Below are positions 9,822 through 19,718 of a stretch of DNA of 64,000 bases, piece after piece. The notes beneath the pieces are model-generated. The model did no database searches. It was not told the DNA's origin and saw only the letters and a list, made by a program, of their open reading frames with translations. Within the stretch, counting starts at the first letter, position 1, and each line of letters begins with the position of its first letter. The translations under genes and the position numbers were made by a program. The stretch covers positions 161,701 to 225,700 of the forward strand of contig NZ_KB889827.1 in assembly GCF_000372805.1 (NCBI RefSeq). The letters are read 5' to 3'. The stretch is from Marinobacter gelidimuriae. Its GTDB lineage: Bacteria; Pseudomonadota; Gammaproteobacteria; Pseudomonadales; Oleiphilaceae.

Positions 9822-9870
9822 GGTACGCTAGGTTAGAGGGTGCGCTAAGTTAGAGGGTGCGCTAGATTAG
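9822..9870. repeat. Imperfect 17-bp tandem repeats before the acyl-CoA ligase
   Basis: Three related units begin at 9822, 9839 and 9856, each of the form GGTRCGCTARRTTAGAG (the last is two bases shorter). They lie between mrpG and the acyl-CoA ligase gene, about 115 bases before its start. They could be operator half-sites or simply slippage debris. Confidence 0.7.
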
Positions 9871-9983
9871 GTGCGTAGCTATTACGCAGAATGGTTTCTG
9901 AAACAGTCCGAATACGATACCGCCTATTTGTGCACCTACGGCTGAGGCGGCCCACCTCCCCCAATAACAAAAAGGATATTGTC

Positions 9984-11627
9984 ATGGCCTCGACCCGCTT
10001 GCTGACCCCAGCAGAAAACGCCTATCAGTACCCATTACTGATCAAACAATTACTGGCTTCCGGGCCGCGTTTCGCCGGCTCCCAGGAAATTATCTACGCA
10101 AACAAAAGCCGCTACACCTACACCGAGTTGCAAGCCCGTATCGGCCGCCTGGCCAACGCCCTGACCAAAGCCGGAGTGAAAGCCGGCGACACCGTTGCGG
10201 TGATGGACTGGGATACGCCCCGCTATCTTGAATGCTTTTTTGCGATACCGATGATTGGCGCCGTTCTGCACACCGTTAACGTGCGGCTGTCACCGGATCA
10301 GATCGTATACACCATGAATCACGCCGAAGACGATGTGGTGCTGATACACGACGATTTCCTGCCCATACTCGATGCTGTTAAAAACCAGATCGAGACGGTA
10401 AAACACTACATACAGCTGACCGATAACGACCAGCCTGCAGCCGCCAGCGTGCCGGTGTTGGGTGAATACGAGCAGCTTCTGGCCCAGGAAGACAGCCACT
10501 TCGACTTCCCGGATTTTGACGAAAACAGCGTAGCCACCTGCTTTTACACCACTGGCACGACCGGCAAGCCTAAAGGTGTGATGTTCAGCCATCGCCAGTT
10601 GGTGATGCACACCATGGCTATGGTAGGCACCCTTTCAATGTTCGACGAGGCGCCGCTGCTGCGCTCCAGTTCTGTTTACATGCCGATGACGCCCATGTTC
10701 CACGTGCACGCATGGGGTGTTCCCTACGCTGCCACCTTGATGGGCATTAAACAGGTATACCCCGGGCGCTATGAACCCGAACTGCTGATGAACCTGATCA
10801 AAACCCACAATGTGACCTTCTCCCACTGCGTGCCCACCATTATGCAGATGCTGCTGGCCACCGAGTCCATCAAAGACGCAGATCTGAGCAACTGGCAGGT
10901 ACTGATAGGCGGTAGCGCCCTGACCAAAGGGCTGTGTGAAGCCGGAGCCGAGCGGGGCATTCGCATGTACACCGGCTACGGCATGTCGGAAACCTGCCCG
11001 ATTCTGACCATCACCCACCTGACACCGGAAGATCTGGAACGGCCGCTGGCGCAACAGGCCGAACTGCGAGTAAAAACCGGTGTTGCCATTCCGTTGGTTC
11101 AGGTTGAAATTGTGGACACCGATGGCAAACCGGTCGCCCACGACGGTCAAGCCAAAGGCGAAGTTGTCGCGCGTACGCCCTGGTTAACCCAAAGCTATCT
11201 GAAAGAACCGGAAAAAGGCGAAGAACTTTGGCAACACGGCTGGCTGCACACTGGCGACGTAGCCAGTATGGAGCCAAATCAGACCCTGATGATCAAAGAC
11301 CGCATCAAGGATGTGATCAAAACCGGGGGTGAATGGTTGTCGTCACTGGATCTGGAAAACCTGATCAGTCAGCACCCGGCGGTAGCAGCCGCTGCGGTTG
11401 TCGGCGTTGCCGATGAGAAATGGGGCGAGCGCCCACACGCACTGATCACGCTAAAGCCCGGCCAGAATGCCACACAAGACGACATTCAAGCGCACTTGCA
11501 GCACTATGTGGATAAAGGCGAAATCAACAAGTGGGCGATCCCCCGGCAAATGGACTTTGTGGACGACATTCCAAAAACCAGCGTGGGCAAGATCAACAAG
11601 AAGCAGATTCGCGATCAGTTAGGCTAG
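9984..11627 (+). CDS. Fatty acid--CoA ligase (AMP-forming)
   Basis: This 547-residue adenylate-forming enzyme activates a carboxylic acid, probably a medium- or long-chain fatty acid, to its CoA thioester. The ATP loop is YTTGTTGKPKG (about residue 188), the acyl-adenylate motif is GYGMSETCP (about 330), and the hinge TGDVASM and IKTGGEWLSSLDLE follow. The catalytic lysine lies in KTSVGKINKK near the end. The start at 9984 (MASTRLL) is preferred over an upstream in-frame start because AAAGGATA precedes it and homologues begin here. It stands alone after the mrp operon and converges on dadA with one base between the stops. Confidence 0.9.
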   Translation: MASTRLLTPAENAYQYPLLIKQLLASGPRFAGSQEIIYANKSRYTYTELQARIGRLANALTKAGVKAGDTVAVMDWDTPRYLECFFAIPMIGAVLHTVNVRLSPDQIVYTMNHAEDDVVLIHDDFLPILDAVKNQIETVKHYIQLTDNDQPAAASVPVLGEYEQLLAQEDSHFDFPDFDENSVATCFYTTGTTGKPKGVMFSHRQLVMHTMAMVGTLSMFDEAPLLRSSSVYMPMTPMFHVHAWGVPYAATLMGIKQVYPGRYEPELLMNLIKTHNVTFSHCVPTIMQMLLATESIKDADLSNWQVLIGGSALTKGLCEAGAERGIRMYTGYGMSETCPILTITHLTPEDLERPLAQQAELRVKTGVAIPLVQVEIVDTDGKPVAHDGQAKGEVVARTPWLTQSYLKEPEKGEELWQHGWLHTGDVASMEPNQTLMIKDRIKDVIKTGGEWLSSLDLENLISQHPAVAAAAVVGVADEKWGERPHALITLKPGQNATQDDIQAHLQHYVDKGEINKWAIPRQMDFVDDIPKTSVGKINKKQIRDQLG

Positions 11628-11628
11628 A

Positions 11629-12885
11629 TCACCTTACGTCACTGAAGCGAAAATCAAGCTGCGGCGGCCGTCCGGCGATAATATCCGCCAGCGCGGCCGC
11701 TGACCCGCATGCGTGGGTCCAGCCCAAAGTACCGTGGCCGGTATTCAGAAACAGATTGCTAATGGAGCTCTTACCCACATAGGGCACGCTGGACGGCGTC
11801 GTCGGCCGCAACCCGCTCCAGTATTCAGCCTGCTCCCAGTGACCCGCCTCGGGCATGACAGCCGCCACCCGGCGCAACACAGCCCGGCAGCGGGTGACAT
11901 TCAGGCGTCTGGAATAGCCGCTGAACTCTGCCGTACCCGCAATCCGCATACGATCACCCAAACGTGAGTAAACCAGCTTGTACTCATCGTCGGTCAGGCT
12001 GACATTGAACGCGGCCTCAGGATTTTTCACCGGCACGGTGATGGAATAGCCTTTGGCCGGGTAAATATTCAAAGCCAGTCCCAATTGCCGCGCCAGTGGC
12101 GCACTAAAGCTGCCAAGGCTGAGAACCCAGGCGTCTGCGCGCAGGCTATCGTGATGACCCTGAGCCAGGGTTTCCACCGCATCTACACGCCCGATACCGC
12201 GCTGAAACCCAACCACTTCCGTGTTGTGTTTGAACACCACACCCGCCTGTTTACAGCGCTCTGCCAGGGCTTGAGTAAATTTTCGGGCATCACCGGATTC
12301 GTCTTCCTCGGTGTAGGTGCCACCTGCGAGACGATGCTTCAGGGGCGCAAGAGCAGGCTCCAGTTCGATTGCCCGTGCTGCACTCACCACTTGCCGATCG
12401 CAGCCCAATTCGCGCATCTGGCGTGCCGGTTCCAGGGCACTGTCGAATTCTTTCTGGCTGGTATAAAAATGCAGAATTCCACGGGTCAGGTGGTCGTAAT
12501 CCAAGCCCAGCTCGGCCCGCAGCTCCTGTAATTTGCTGCGGCTGTAAAGGCCCAGGTTGACCATCTGACGCAGATTGTCGGCCGCCCGGGCAGATGTACA
12601 TTGGCCCAGAAACGCCAGCGCCCAGCGCCATTGGGCCGCATCCAGTCGCGGCCGGAACAGCAGCGGTGCGTCATTACGATGCAGCCATTTCAGAACCTTC
12701 AGCGGCGTTGACGGATTGGCCCAAGGCTCGGCGTGGCACACGGAAATCTGGCCGCCGTTGGCATAACTGGTTTCAAGCCCGGCTGCTGGCTGACGATCTA
12801 TCACTGTGACCTGGTAACCCTGACGCTGCAAAAACCAGGCACTGGTAACGCCAACCACACCCGCGCCTAAAACCACTACGTGCAT
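11629..12885 (-). CDS. dadA: D-amino acid dehydrogenase small subunit type
   Basis: This 418-residue FAD enzyme oxidises D-amino acids, classically D-alanine, to the 2-oxo acid and passes electrons to the respiratory chain. The N-terminal dinucleotide fold reads VVLGAGVVGVTSAWFLQRQG, followed by ETSYANGGQIS, typical of DadA. The C-terminal FAD part has WSGLRPTTPSSVPYVG and NTGHGTLGWTHACGSA. The length matches the family. No alanine racemase gene (dadX) lies next to it. Confidence 0.92.
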   Translation of the reverse strand: MHVVVLGAGVVGVTSAWFLQRQGYQVTVIDRQPAAGLETSYANGGQISVCHAEPWANPSTPLKVLKWLHRNDAPLLFRPRLDAAQWRWALAFLGQCTSARAADNLRQMVNLGLYSRSKLQELRAELGLDYDHLTRGILHFYTSQKEFDSALEPARQMRELGCDRQVVSAARAIELEPALAPLKHRLAGGTYTEEDESGDARKFTQALAERCKQAGVVFKHNTEVVGFQRGIGRVDAVETLAQGHHDSLRADAWVLSLGSFSAPLARQLGLALNIYPAKGYSITVPVKNPEAAFNVSLTDDEYKLVYSRLGDRMRIAGTAEFSGYSRRLNVTRCRAVLRRVAAVMPEAGHWEQAEYWSGLRPTTPSSVPYVGKSSISNLFLNTGHGTLGWTHACGSAAALADIIAGRPPQLDFRFSDVR

Positions 12886-12960
12886 ACCCGTTCCTGTCGG
12901 TTATTCGTGTTGTTAATCGTGGATTACTGCTTGCTGATGGCTGTTTGTTGATGAGCAGGG

Positions 12961-13317
12961 TCAGCCACCGGAACGTTTTACCACCCAGCCTTTTTGCATC
13001 AGCAACGGCACCAGAATATCTCGTTGGTCGCCCTGAATTTCGACAATGCCGTCTTTCAGGGTGCCACCGGTGCCGCATTTGGCTTTAAGCTCTTTGGTGT
13101 AGGCTTTCAGCTCTTTTTCTGCCAAGGGTATGCCGCTAATCAGAGTAACGCCCTTACCTTTGCGGCCTTTGGTTTCGCGACTGACCCGCACGACACCGTC
13201 ACCCAGCGGGCGTTGTTCCCGGCCGCAGCTGCACTGTTCCTGCGGATGACGACACTGGGGGCACATGCGGCCCTGATCAGTGGAATAAACCAGTCCACCG
13301 TCGTGCTTTTTACTCAT
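12961..13317 (-). CDS. yciH: SUI1-family translation factor YciH
   Basis: This 118-residue protein resembles eukaryotic eIF1/SUI1. An N-terminal Cys cluster (CPQCRHPQEQCSCG) may bind zinc. The SUI1 fold follows: GVTLISGIPLAEKELK, KCGTGGTLKDGIVEIQGD, and VPLLMQKGWVVKRSGG. The ATG follows directly on the TGA of the upstream lipoprotein gene (TGAATG), so the two are probably co-translated. In E. coli YciH is linked to initiation fidelity. Confidence 0.92.
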   Translation of the reverse strand: MSKKHDGGLVYSTDQGRMCPQCRHPQEQCSCGREQRPLGDGVVRVSRETKGRKGKGVTLISGIPLAEKELKAYTKELKAKCGTGGTLKDGIVEIQGDQRDILVPLLMQKGWVVKRSGG

Positions 13318-13845
13318 TCAGTCCAGCCCGGGCGGATATTTGGTGAACATTTCCTGAACCACTTCGTCGATCAGCTTGCGCCGCGTTTCTGGTGACTGGT
13401 TTTCGTTCAGGTAGCGCTTGCTGGCTGCACGCCAAATCACCTGGCGGCTTTGCGCATCAGCCAGTTCAATCACCAGTTTGCCCTCGTCGACTTCACGCAC
13501 CGGAGGCGGTGCCGACAGCCCCCAACCAAAATTACCGGTACCAAACCCGAACCCGAGACCCAGACCGCTTTGCTCCAGGCGCTCTTCCTTTGCAATGTAC
13601 CAATTTACCAGCACGTCGGCCTCAGCAGCGCTGACCGGCTTCATAGCCTTGCTTGCCAGCTCACGTTCCAGCGCGCTTTTTACGCGGCTGCCGTCGAGCG
13701 ACATAAAAGAATCGGAGCCGGCATCGTCGGCATAAGCCCAGGTGTTGTAATCACCAAAAGCCGTGGCTGAATCATAATCCGTCACCACGTTGCTTGCGCA
13801 ACCGGCCAGAGCCAGCGCGACAACTACACAGGTTACAAAGCGCAT
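13318..13845 (-). CDS. DUF4136 lipoprotein
   Basis: This is a 175-residue envelope lipoprotein. The signal MRFVTCVVVALALAGC has a lipobox LAGC with lipidation at Cys16. The DUF4136 domain follows: DYNTWAYADD near the N-terminus, then ADVLVNWYIAKEE, a Gly-Phe-rich turn GLGFGFGTGNFGWG, VIELADAQSRQVIWRAAS and EMFTKYPPG at the end. The precise role is not known. It is upstream of and coupled to yciH. Confidence 0.88.
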   Translation of the reverse strand: MRFVTCVVVALALAGCASNVVTDYDSATAFGDYNTWAYADDAGSDSFMSLDGSRVKSALERELASKAMKPVSAAEADVLVNWYIAKEERLEQSGLGLGFGFGTGNFGWGLSAPPPVREVDEGKLVIELADAQSRQVIWRAASKRYLNENQSPETRRKLIDEVVQEMFTKYPPGLD

Positions 13846-13904
13846 CAGTGCGTTCTCCTCAAATTAACGGCTTGGTAGAGTATACGCGCTGCCCGGCGAG
13901 CGGG

Positions 13905-14510
13905 TCAGGTATCGAAATGATAATTCAGTCCGCGGGCGTTGCAAAAACCAGCAAAATCCTCTGTCGCAGGTTCTGGCACGTCAACAGATACAGCCACTTG
14001 CTGGCCATAATTGATCTCGGTAATGGTCGCGTTATGCAGTTCGCACCAATGCCGCAGAGGTTGTTCATCGGCAAAACCAATCACCGCCAAGGCTAGCTGG
14101 CTGGGCTGGTGCTCCACCCGTTCTACCGCCGACAGTACACTTTCTGCGGCGCCTGCGTAGGCCCGCACCAGGCCGCCTGCGCCCAGCTTTATGCCGCCAA
14201 AATAGCGAATGACCAATACCAGTACATCCCCCATGTCTTTATGCTGGATAACACTGAGTATCGGTTTTCCGGCGGTGCCAGAAGGCTCGCCGTCGTCGTT
14301 CATGGCGGCTTCGGCTGCCGAGCCCGGGCGGCCAATCTGATACGCCCAGCAGATATGGCGGGCATCAGTATGATCTGCCTGCGCCTGTGCCAGCCATTGA
14401 TGAACCTCATCGCGACTGTTTACCGGAGCCACGCGGGCTATAAACCGGCTCTTTTTAATTTCCGTGACCCGCTCCAGATAACCGGCGGGGACGGGGTAGT
14501 CTTTTTTCAT
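13905..14510 (-). CDS. yigZ: YigZ/IMPACT family protein
   Basis: This 201-residue protein has the IMPACT N-terminal domain: EIKKSRFIARVAPV, ARHICWAYQIG, NDDGEPSGTAGKPIL and VLVIRYFGGIKLGAGGLVRAY, all family signatures. A ferredoxin-like C-terminal domain follows. Family members are implicated in translation-linked regulation, but the bacterial role is poorly defined. It is probably transcribed alone. Confidence 0.92.
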   Translation of the reverse strand: MKKDYPVPAGYLERVTEIKKSRFIARVAPVNSRDEVHQWLAQAQADHTDARHICWAYQIGRPGSAAEAAMNDDGEPSGTAGKPILSVIQHKDMGDVLVLVIRYFGGIKLGAGGLVRAYAGAAESVLSAVERVEHQPSQLALAVIGFADEQPLRHWCELHNATITEINYGQQVAVSVDVPEPATEDFAGFCNARGLNYHFDT

Positions 14511-14824
14511 TCGGTTATGCCTGTTTGCTCAGAATATCTATTGGCCGTTGGCGGGATGCATGCTCAACTAACCACAAACACCGCCGCCGCTCTCGCTGAG
14601 CGCCAGTCTAACATGCTTGAACTCGCCCCATTTGGCTGGCCGCAAAGCCTTTACAGAACCTTTATCCAACGCTGACAGCGCTTGACACTGCAGTGGTTAA
14701 GATGGAAAAACAGCAAAAGCGTTGCGACAAGATGGCTAAATAAATCGCAACGGGTGATCGCCTGGGGGGTTCTGGCGTAAGGTATGGACAGTGAGTGCAC
14801 CGTCTTACAGGAAATCGACCTTAC
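14511..14824. other. Divergent intergenic region between yigZ and the acyltransferase gene
   Basis: About 310 bases hold the promoters of two divergent genes. No RNA gene or conserved protein is visible. No clear operator was seen. Confidence 0.4.
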
Positions 14825-16045
14825 ATGAACCACCCCGATAGCCACCCTTCAAGCCTTACCTTTGACGGCCCTGCACAAAGCAAGATCCACATTTGCCGGT
14901 CTATCGACGATATTAACGCCGTAGACTGGCAAAGCTTGGCTGGCAGCGATTACCCCTTTGCGCGCTACGATTTTCTGCAGGCACTGGAGCGCAGCGGTTG
15001 CACCAATGCTGCTACCGGCTGGCAGCCCAGCCATCTGGTGATCCGCCAGCAGGGTCAGGTTACCGGCATTATTCCGGCATTCTTGAAAAACAATTCCCGC
15101 GGCGAATACGTGTTCGATTTCGCCTGGGCCGAAGCCTACCAGCGTTACGGCCAGCCTTATTACCCAAAGCTGCTGATGGCCATTCCCTTTACCCCGTCAC
15201 AGGGGCCGCGGCTGCTGCTAACACCGCAGCTGCGCGAAATTCTGGACAGCGCATCGCTTCATAAGCTGCTTGATACAGCCACTACTGCACTCGGTGCCCA
15301 TTCCTGGCATCTGCTGTTTCCCAACAGCGCGGATCAAGCGCTGCTTTGCCAGCCGCAAACACCAGACAGCCCGCAATTGCATCGGCTAGGCTGCCAGTTT
15401 CACTGGCACAATGCCGAGTACGGAGCCTTTGACGACTTTCTGGCGCTATTAACATCGCGTAAGCGCAAGTCCATCCGCAAAGAGCGCAAACAGGTCAGCG
15501 ATCAAGGCATTGAGTTTCAGCGTGTCAGCGGCTCAAACATATCTGACCGAGTGCTTAATGGCTTCTACGTGTTCTACCAGGCGACCTATCTTAAGCGCGG
15601 CCAGCAGCCTTATCTGAACCGTGACTTTTTTGAACGTTTGTTCCGCCAGATGCCAGAGCATGTGCACATCGTGATAGCGCTCAAACAAGGTGAAATGATC
15701 GCCAGCGCGCTGTTTCTAAGCGGCACTGACACCCTTTACGGGCGCTACTGGGGTTGCCTGGACGAGTACAATCATTTGCACTTTGAAACCTGCTATTACC
15801 AGGGAATAGAACTGGCCATAGACCTTGGCCTGCAGCATTTTGACGCCGGTGCTCAGGGTGAGCACAAACTGGTACGGGGTTTTGAGCCGCTACTCACCCA
15901 CTCGTGGCACGGCATAGAGCACCCAGGCTTTCGCGATGCCATTGCAAATTTTGTGGCTGAAGAGCGCGAGGGAGTTCGCGGCTATTTTGAAAAGAGTAAA
16001 ACATTACTGCCATTTCGCCAGACTGAAAATGACAACGGCGGCTGA
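14825..16045 (+). CDS. FemAB/GNAT-like acyltransferase (DUF482 family)
   Basis: This 406-residue cytoplasmic protein belongs to the large peptidogalycan biosynthesis/GNAT family. Typical stretches are AGSDYPFARYDFLQALERSG near the N-terminus, FDFAWAEAYQRYGQPYYPKLL, RKRKSIRKERKQV in the middle, and YGRYWGCLDEYNHLHFETCYYQGIE. The C-terminal part includes FDAGAQGEHKLVRGFEP. The acceptor is unknown. The start at 14825 follows AGGA by about 12 bases, and an in-frame GTG at 14795 is the alternative. Confidence 0.85.
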   Translation: MNHPDSHPSSLTFDGPAQSKIHICRSIDDINAVDWQSLAGSDYPFARYDFLQALERSGCTNAATGWQPSHLVIRQQGQVTGIIPAFLKNNSRGEYVFDFAWAEAYQRYGQPYYPKLLMAIPFTPSQGPRLLLTPQLREILDSASLHKLLDTATTALGAHSWHLLFPNSADQALLCQPQTPDSPQLHRLGCQFHWHNAEYGAFDDFLALLTSRKRKSIRKERKQVSDQGIEFQRVSGSNISDRVLNGFYVFYQATYLKRGQQPYLNRDFFERLFRQMPEHVHIVIALKQGEMIASALFLSGTDTLYGRYWGCLDEYNHLHFETCYYQGIELAIDLGLQHFDAGAQGEHKLVRGFEPLLTHSWHGIEHPGFRDAIANFVAEEREGVRGYFEKSKTLLPFRQTENDNGG

Positions 16046-16097
16046 TTACGCAACCACCTTTTTGATTTTGCCATTCAACACGAACTAGCGTGCAAAA

Positions 16098-16313
16098 TCA
16101 GTCTGTACCAATGCGAAAGCCAACTTTCAAACTGACTTGGTAATGGCCCACTTTGCCGTCAACAATGTGGCCGCGGGTTTCAACCACTTCAAACCACTCC
16201 ATGTTACGCAGGCTTTTACCACATTCGTCCAGTGCGTTCTGAATAGCCTCCTCAATGCTGTTGGGAGATGACCCTACAATTTCAACTTTCTTGTAAACAT
16301 GCGAGCTGCTCAA
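16098..16313 (-). CDS. Dodecin flavin-binding protein
   Basis: This is a 71-residue protein starting with TTG at 16313. That start is chosen because AGGAGG lies eight bases upstream and because homologues begin SNHVYK; here the protein begins [16 protein letters not shown]. The family core [20 protein letters not shown], then [23 protein letters not shown], is complete. Dodecins form hollow dodecamers that store flavin or CoA-linked ligands; the Trp in MEWFEV stacks on flavin. Confidence 0.92.
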   Translation of the reverse strand: MSSSHVYKKVEIVGSSPNSIEEAIQNALDECGKSLRNMEWFEVVETRGHIVDGKVGHYQVSLKVGFRIGTD

Positions 16314-16416
16314 AATTGAACTCCTCCTATCCTCATGAATTAACAAGTACTTTCAGCCTAGAACAGGCTTTCATACAATGCAATTCTACGCTAACGGATT
16401 TTTACCCTGCTTGCGG

Positions 16417-17319
16417 CTAAAGCTGGTTCACGCAAACCCGAAGGGTGTCCGAAATGCTGGCGTTAAGTCTGAGCATTGCCAGAGATTCCGCACGGGTTCG
16501 GCCCAGGTTCAATGTCGCAATGGGCTTACCCGATTCATGAGCGTAACGGCAAAAGCGGAATCCGGAGTAAACCATCAGTGACGAGCCAATCACCAGTAGG
16601 CCGTCGCTGGCTTTAAGCGCATCCAGTGCCGCATACACCCGCTGTTTGGGTACGTAATCGCCAAAGAACACCACGTCCGGCTTTAAAATACCGCCACACA
16701 CCGGGCAGTCTGCCAACTGGAAGTCTGCAAAATCAATGTCTAAATCGGCATCACCATCCGGCGCCACGTCCGCCGTATACGCACTGAATTGCGGATTAAG
16801 AATCGCACAGCGCTGGTGTACCTCGTCCCTCATGCATCGATAATCGCAGCTCATGCACAGCACCTCGTCGGCGCGGCCGTGCAAATCGGTTACCGCCTGA
16901 GTACCTGCTTTTTGGTGCAACCTGTCAACATTCTGGGTGACCACCAGCGAACTGTGATTGAGCATTTCAAGCTGGGAAATATGATGGTGAGATGCATTCG
17001 GTGAGGCGTTGCGCATCAGCGGCCAGCCTATCAGGCTGCGGCCCCAGTAACGTTGGCGGGTTTGAACGCTGCCCATAAAGGCCTGATGCTGCACCGGCTG
17101 CTTTCGCTTCCAGGCGCCGTCGCCATCGCGGTAATCCGGAATACCGGAATCGGTGCTGACACCGGCGCCGGTCAGAATCAACAATCTGGGATGGCTGTGA
17201 ATGAAGTCGGCGAGCATGGCACCGGCTTCATCCGGCTGATACGGACTGGAAGCAATGTCACTATCTGGCAAGCGCTGATCGGAACTGAAGGGGCGGGAAC
17301 GGTGACGGATTTCAGACAT
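16417..17319 (-). CDS. Sir2-family NAD-dependent protein deacylase
   Basis: This 300-residue sirtuin removes acyl groups from lysine using NAD. The NAD motif is LTGAGVSTDSGIPDYRDGDG, the catalytic His lies in TDLHGRAD, TQNVDRLHQKAG lines the pocket, and zinc ligands appear as CMSCDYRC and CPVCGG. The last NAD segment is GSSLMVYSGFRF. The overall form resembles class II (SIRT4-like) sirtuins. The ATG at 17319 is used because GGAG is correctly spaced to it and not to the GTG two codons upstream. It follows the DUF1415 gene closely. Confidence 0.92.
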   Translation of the reverse strand: MSEIRHRSRPFSSDQRLPDSDIASSPYQPDEAGAMLADFIHSHPRLLILTGAGVSTDSGIPDYRDGDGAWKRKQPVQHQAFMGSVQTRQRYWGRSLIGWPLMRNASPNASHHHISQLEMLNHSSLVVTQNVDRLHQKAGTQAVTDLHGRADEVLCMSCDYRCMRDEVHQRCAILNPQFSAYTADVAPDGDADLDIDFADFQLADCPVCGGILKPDVVFFGDYVPKQRVYAALDALKASDGLLVIGSSLMVYSGFRFCRYAHESGKPIATLNLGRTRAESLAMLRLNASISDTLRVCVNQL

Positions 17320-17330
17320 ACACACTCCGG

Positions 17331-17882
17331 TCAGGAAGGATTTTCCAGGCAGCTCGCCAAAAGAGCACGCATTTTCTGGACACCCAGTTTTTGCGTGAGT
17401 TCAATATTACGCTCTGGTATGTCATCTACGTTCGGGTAGTGATCAATGGCCACTTCCAGGCTGGCCTCGCGCAGCAGATGCAACATCGGGTAGGGCGATC
17501 GATTGGTGAAGTTCTCGGCATCATCCGGCCCGGTGCCAGCGAACTGATAGTGCGGGTGAAAACTGGCAATCTGGTAAACACCTTCCAGTTTCAGAACCGC
17601 CAACAGGCCGTTGGCTTCTTCCAGAAACTCGTTATACCGCATGAAGTCGCCCAGCGCGTTAGGGTGAATCAACAGCGTGGTTTCCAGATCTGGCTCGTCA
17701 TCCAGGCGTTGGAGTTCCTGCTGCAGGCACTGCAGCAGTTCCTCTTCGTTCGTCGCTTCGCACACCGTAAAACGCACGCTGCCTTTAACGAGTTCGCGCT
17801 TGGCGAACGGACAGAAGTTCAACCCAACGACTACCTTGTCCACCCAGTTACGGGTAGCGCTAATAATGTCTGACTGGTTCAC
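17331..17882 (-). CDS. DUF1415 family protein
   Basis: This 183-residue protein begins with GTG. Family signatures are WVDKVVVGLNFCPFAKRELVKG at the N-terminus, LLIHPNALGDFMRYNEFLE in the middle, and YQIASFHPHYQFAGT followed by NRSPYPMLHLLREAS. The function is unknown. It ends 11 bases before the sirtuin gene on the same strand, so co-transcription is likely. Confidence 0.9.
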   Translation of the reverse strand: MNQSDIISATRNWVDKVVVGLNFCPFAKRELVKGSVRFTVCEATNEEELLQCLQQELQRLDDEPDLETTLLIHPNALGDFMRYNEFLEEANGLLAVLKLEGVYQIASFHPHYQFAGTGPDDAENFTNRSPYPMLHLLREASLEVAIDHYPNVDDIPERNIELTQKLGVQKMRALLASCLENPS

Positions 17883-17925
17883 ACCCTATCCTCTTGCATA
17901 ACCAAGTGCGTTACTTGCTCTTACC

Positions 17926-19512
17926 TTATACGTAGCCGCGGCTTCGCAGGTATTCGTCGTAGTTGCCGCTGAAATCGATGACTCCGCTAGCGTCGAGTTC
18001 AATAATACGGGTCGCCAGAGACGATACAAACTCCCGGTCGTGGCTCACAAAAATAAGTGTGCCTTCGTAGTTTTCAAGAGCCAGGTTTAACGCTTCAATC
18101 GACTCCATGTCCATGTGGTTGGTGGGTTCGTCCAGCAGCATCACATTGGGCTGTTGCAAAATCAGTTTGCCAAACAGCATTCGGCCTTGCTCCCCTCCTG
18201 ACAACACGTGAACAGATTTTTCGATGTCGTCGCTGGAAAACAGCATGCGACCCAATGTGCCGCGAATCACTTGCTCGCCGCCGGTGGTCCAGCGTGCCAT
18301 CCAGTCGTTCAGGTTCATGTCCTGAGCGAAATCTGACGTGTGGTCCTGGGCAAAATAGCCAACCTGAGCACTGTCAGTCCACTTCACCTCACCGCTATCC
18401 GGCTGGTAAGCCCCTGTCAGACACTGTAAAAACGTGGTTTTTCCAACGCCATTGGGTCCAATGATCGCAACCCGTTCACCGGCTTCAATTTGCAGACTGA
18501 GTTTTTTGAACAGCGGGATGTCGGTAAAACCCTTGGTCAATTCCTTCAGCGTTAACGCTTGGCGATGAATCTTTTTACCCGATTCAAAACGGATAAACGG
18601 GCTGACACGGCTGGACGGTTTTACATCATCCAGTTGAATCTTGTCGATCTGGCGCGCCCGCGAAGTGGCCTGTTTGGCTTTAGAGGCGTTAGCCGAAAAA
18701 CGACTAACAAATTGCTGAAGCTCGGCAATTTGGGTCTTTTTCTTGGCATTTTCTGACAACAGGCGCTCGCGGGCCTGGGTGGCAGCGGTCATGTACTCAT
18801 CGTAGTTACCCGGGAACAAGCGCAACTCACCGTAATCCAGATCCGCCATGTGAGTGCACACGCTGTTCAGGAAGTGGCGGTCGTGGGAAATAATAATCAT
18901 GGTACTGTTGCGCGCCACCAGAATGCTTTCAAGCCAGCGGATGGTGTTAATGTCCAAGTGGTTAGTGGGCTCGTCCAGCAACAACACATCCGGATTTGAA
19001 AACAGTGCTTGGGCCAGCAAAACCCGCAGCTTCCAGCCGGGCGCCAGTGCACTCATCAGGCCATCGTGCTGGTCCAAAGGAATGTCCAGGCCCAGCAATA
19101 ACTCACCAGCGCGGGATTCCGAGGTATAACCGTCCATCTCGGCAAATTGCACTTCCAGATCCGCCACCGCCATGCCGTCGTCTTCGGTCATCTCTGGCAG
19201 CGAATAGATACGGTCGCGCTCTTTCTTCACCGTCCACAATTCTTCGTGGCCCATGATCACGGTGTCAATCACCGTGGAGTTCTCGTAGGCGAACTGGTCT
19301 TGGTGTAATTTACCCAGGCGAATATTAGGATCGAGCATAATATGCCCGGAGGACGGCTCCAGATCGCCACCCATGATTTTCATCAGCGTCGACTTTCCAC
19401 AACCGTTGGCACCAATCAGGCCATAGCGATTGCCGTTACCAAATTTGGCTGAGACGTTTTCGAACAGGGGCTTGGCCCCGAATTGCATCGTAATATTAGC
19501 AGTAGCGATCAA
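17926..19512 (-). CDS. ybiT: ABC-F family ATPase, YbiT type
   Basis: This soluble protein of 528 residues has two ABC domains and no membrane part. Walker A motifs are GANGCGKST and GPNGVGKTT; the C-terminal signature is LSGGEQGRM, and both Walker B motifs read LLLDEPTNH. The first domain has [14 protein letters not shown] in place of a normal signature, as in E. coli YbiT. A TTG at 19512 gives [20 protein letters not shown] at the N-terminus and the family length; further upstream codons do not resemble homologues. ABC-F proteins act on the ribosome during translation. Confidence 0.9.
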   Translation of the reverse strand: MIATANITMQFGAKPLFENVSAKFGNGNRYGLIGANGCGKSTLMKIMGGDLEPSSGHIMLDPNIRLGKLHQDQFAYENSTVIDTVIMGHEELWTVKKERDRIYSLPEMTEDDGMAVADLEVQFAEMDGYTSESRAGELLLGLDIPLDQHDGLMSALAPGWKLRVLLAQALFSNPDVLLLDEPTNHLDINTIRWLESILVARNSTMIIISHDRHFLNSVCTHMADLDYGELRLFPGNYDEYMTAATQARERLLSENAKKKTQIAELQQFVSRFSANASKAKQATSRARQIDKIQLDDVKPSSRVSPFIRFESGKKIHRQALTLKELTKGFTDIPLFKKLSLQIEAGERVAIIGPNGVGKTTFLQCLTGAYQPDSGEVKWTDSAQVGYFAQDHTSDFAQDMNLNDWMARWTTGGEQVIRGTLGRMLFSSDDIEKSVHVLSGGEQGRMLFGKLILQQPNVMLLDEPTNHMDMESIEALNLALENYEGTLIFVSHDREFVSSLATRIIELDASGVIDFSGNYDEYLRSRGYV

Positions 19513-19718
19513 GGCAGCAACCTGTAGACGTAAGGCCGGTACCGGCAATTCACCAGAGAATCCGGAACGGCTGAAAATAGACGCGGAATTGTACAGGATT
19601 GCGCACAAAATGGTCAGCCAGCATTAACACTGACAAAAAGCTCTTGCCAGAGGCCTCCATGGCGGGCAGCATTCGCCAGTCGTCTTTAAACACACAAAAT
19701 CATTTGAGGAAGCGAAAC

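Noticed and set aside
9822..9870. CRISPR-like repeats
   Set aside because: Three short units without spacers and no cas gene; they are direct tandem repeats.
16063..16100. Nine-pair hairpin between the acyltransferase and dodecin genes
   Set aside because: The loop is 20 bases and the arm enters the dodecin stop; it lacks a T run, so it was not called a terminator.
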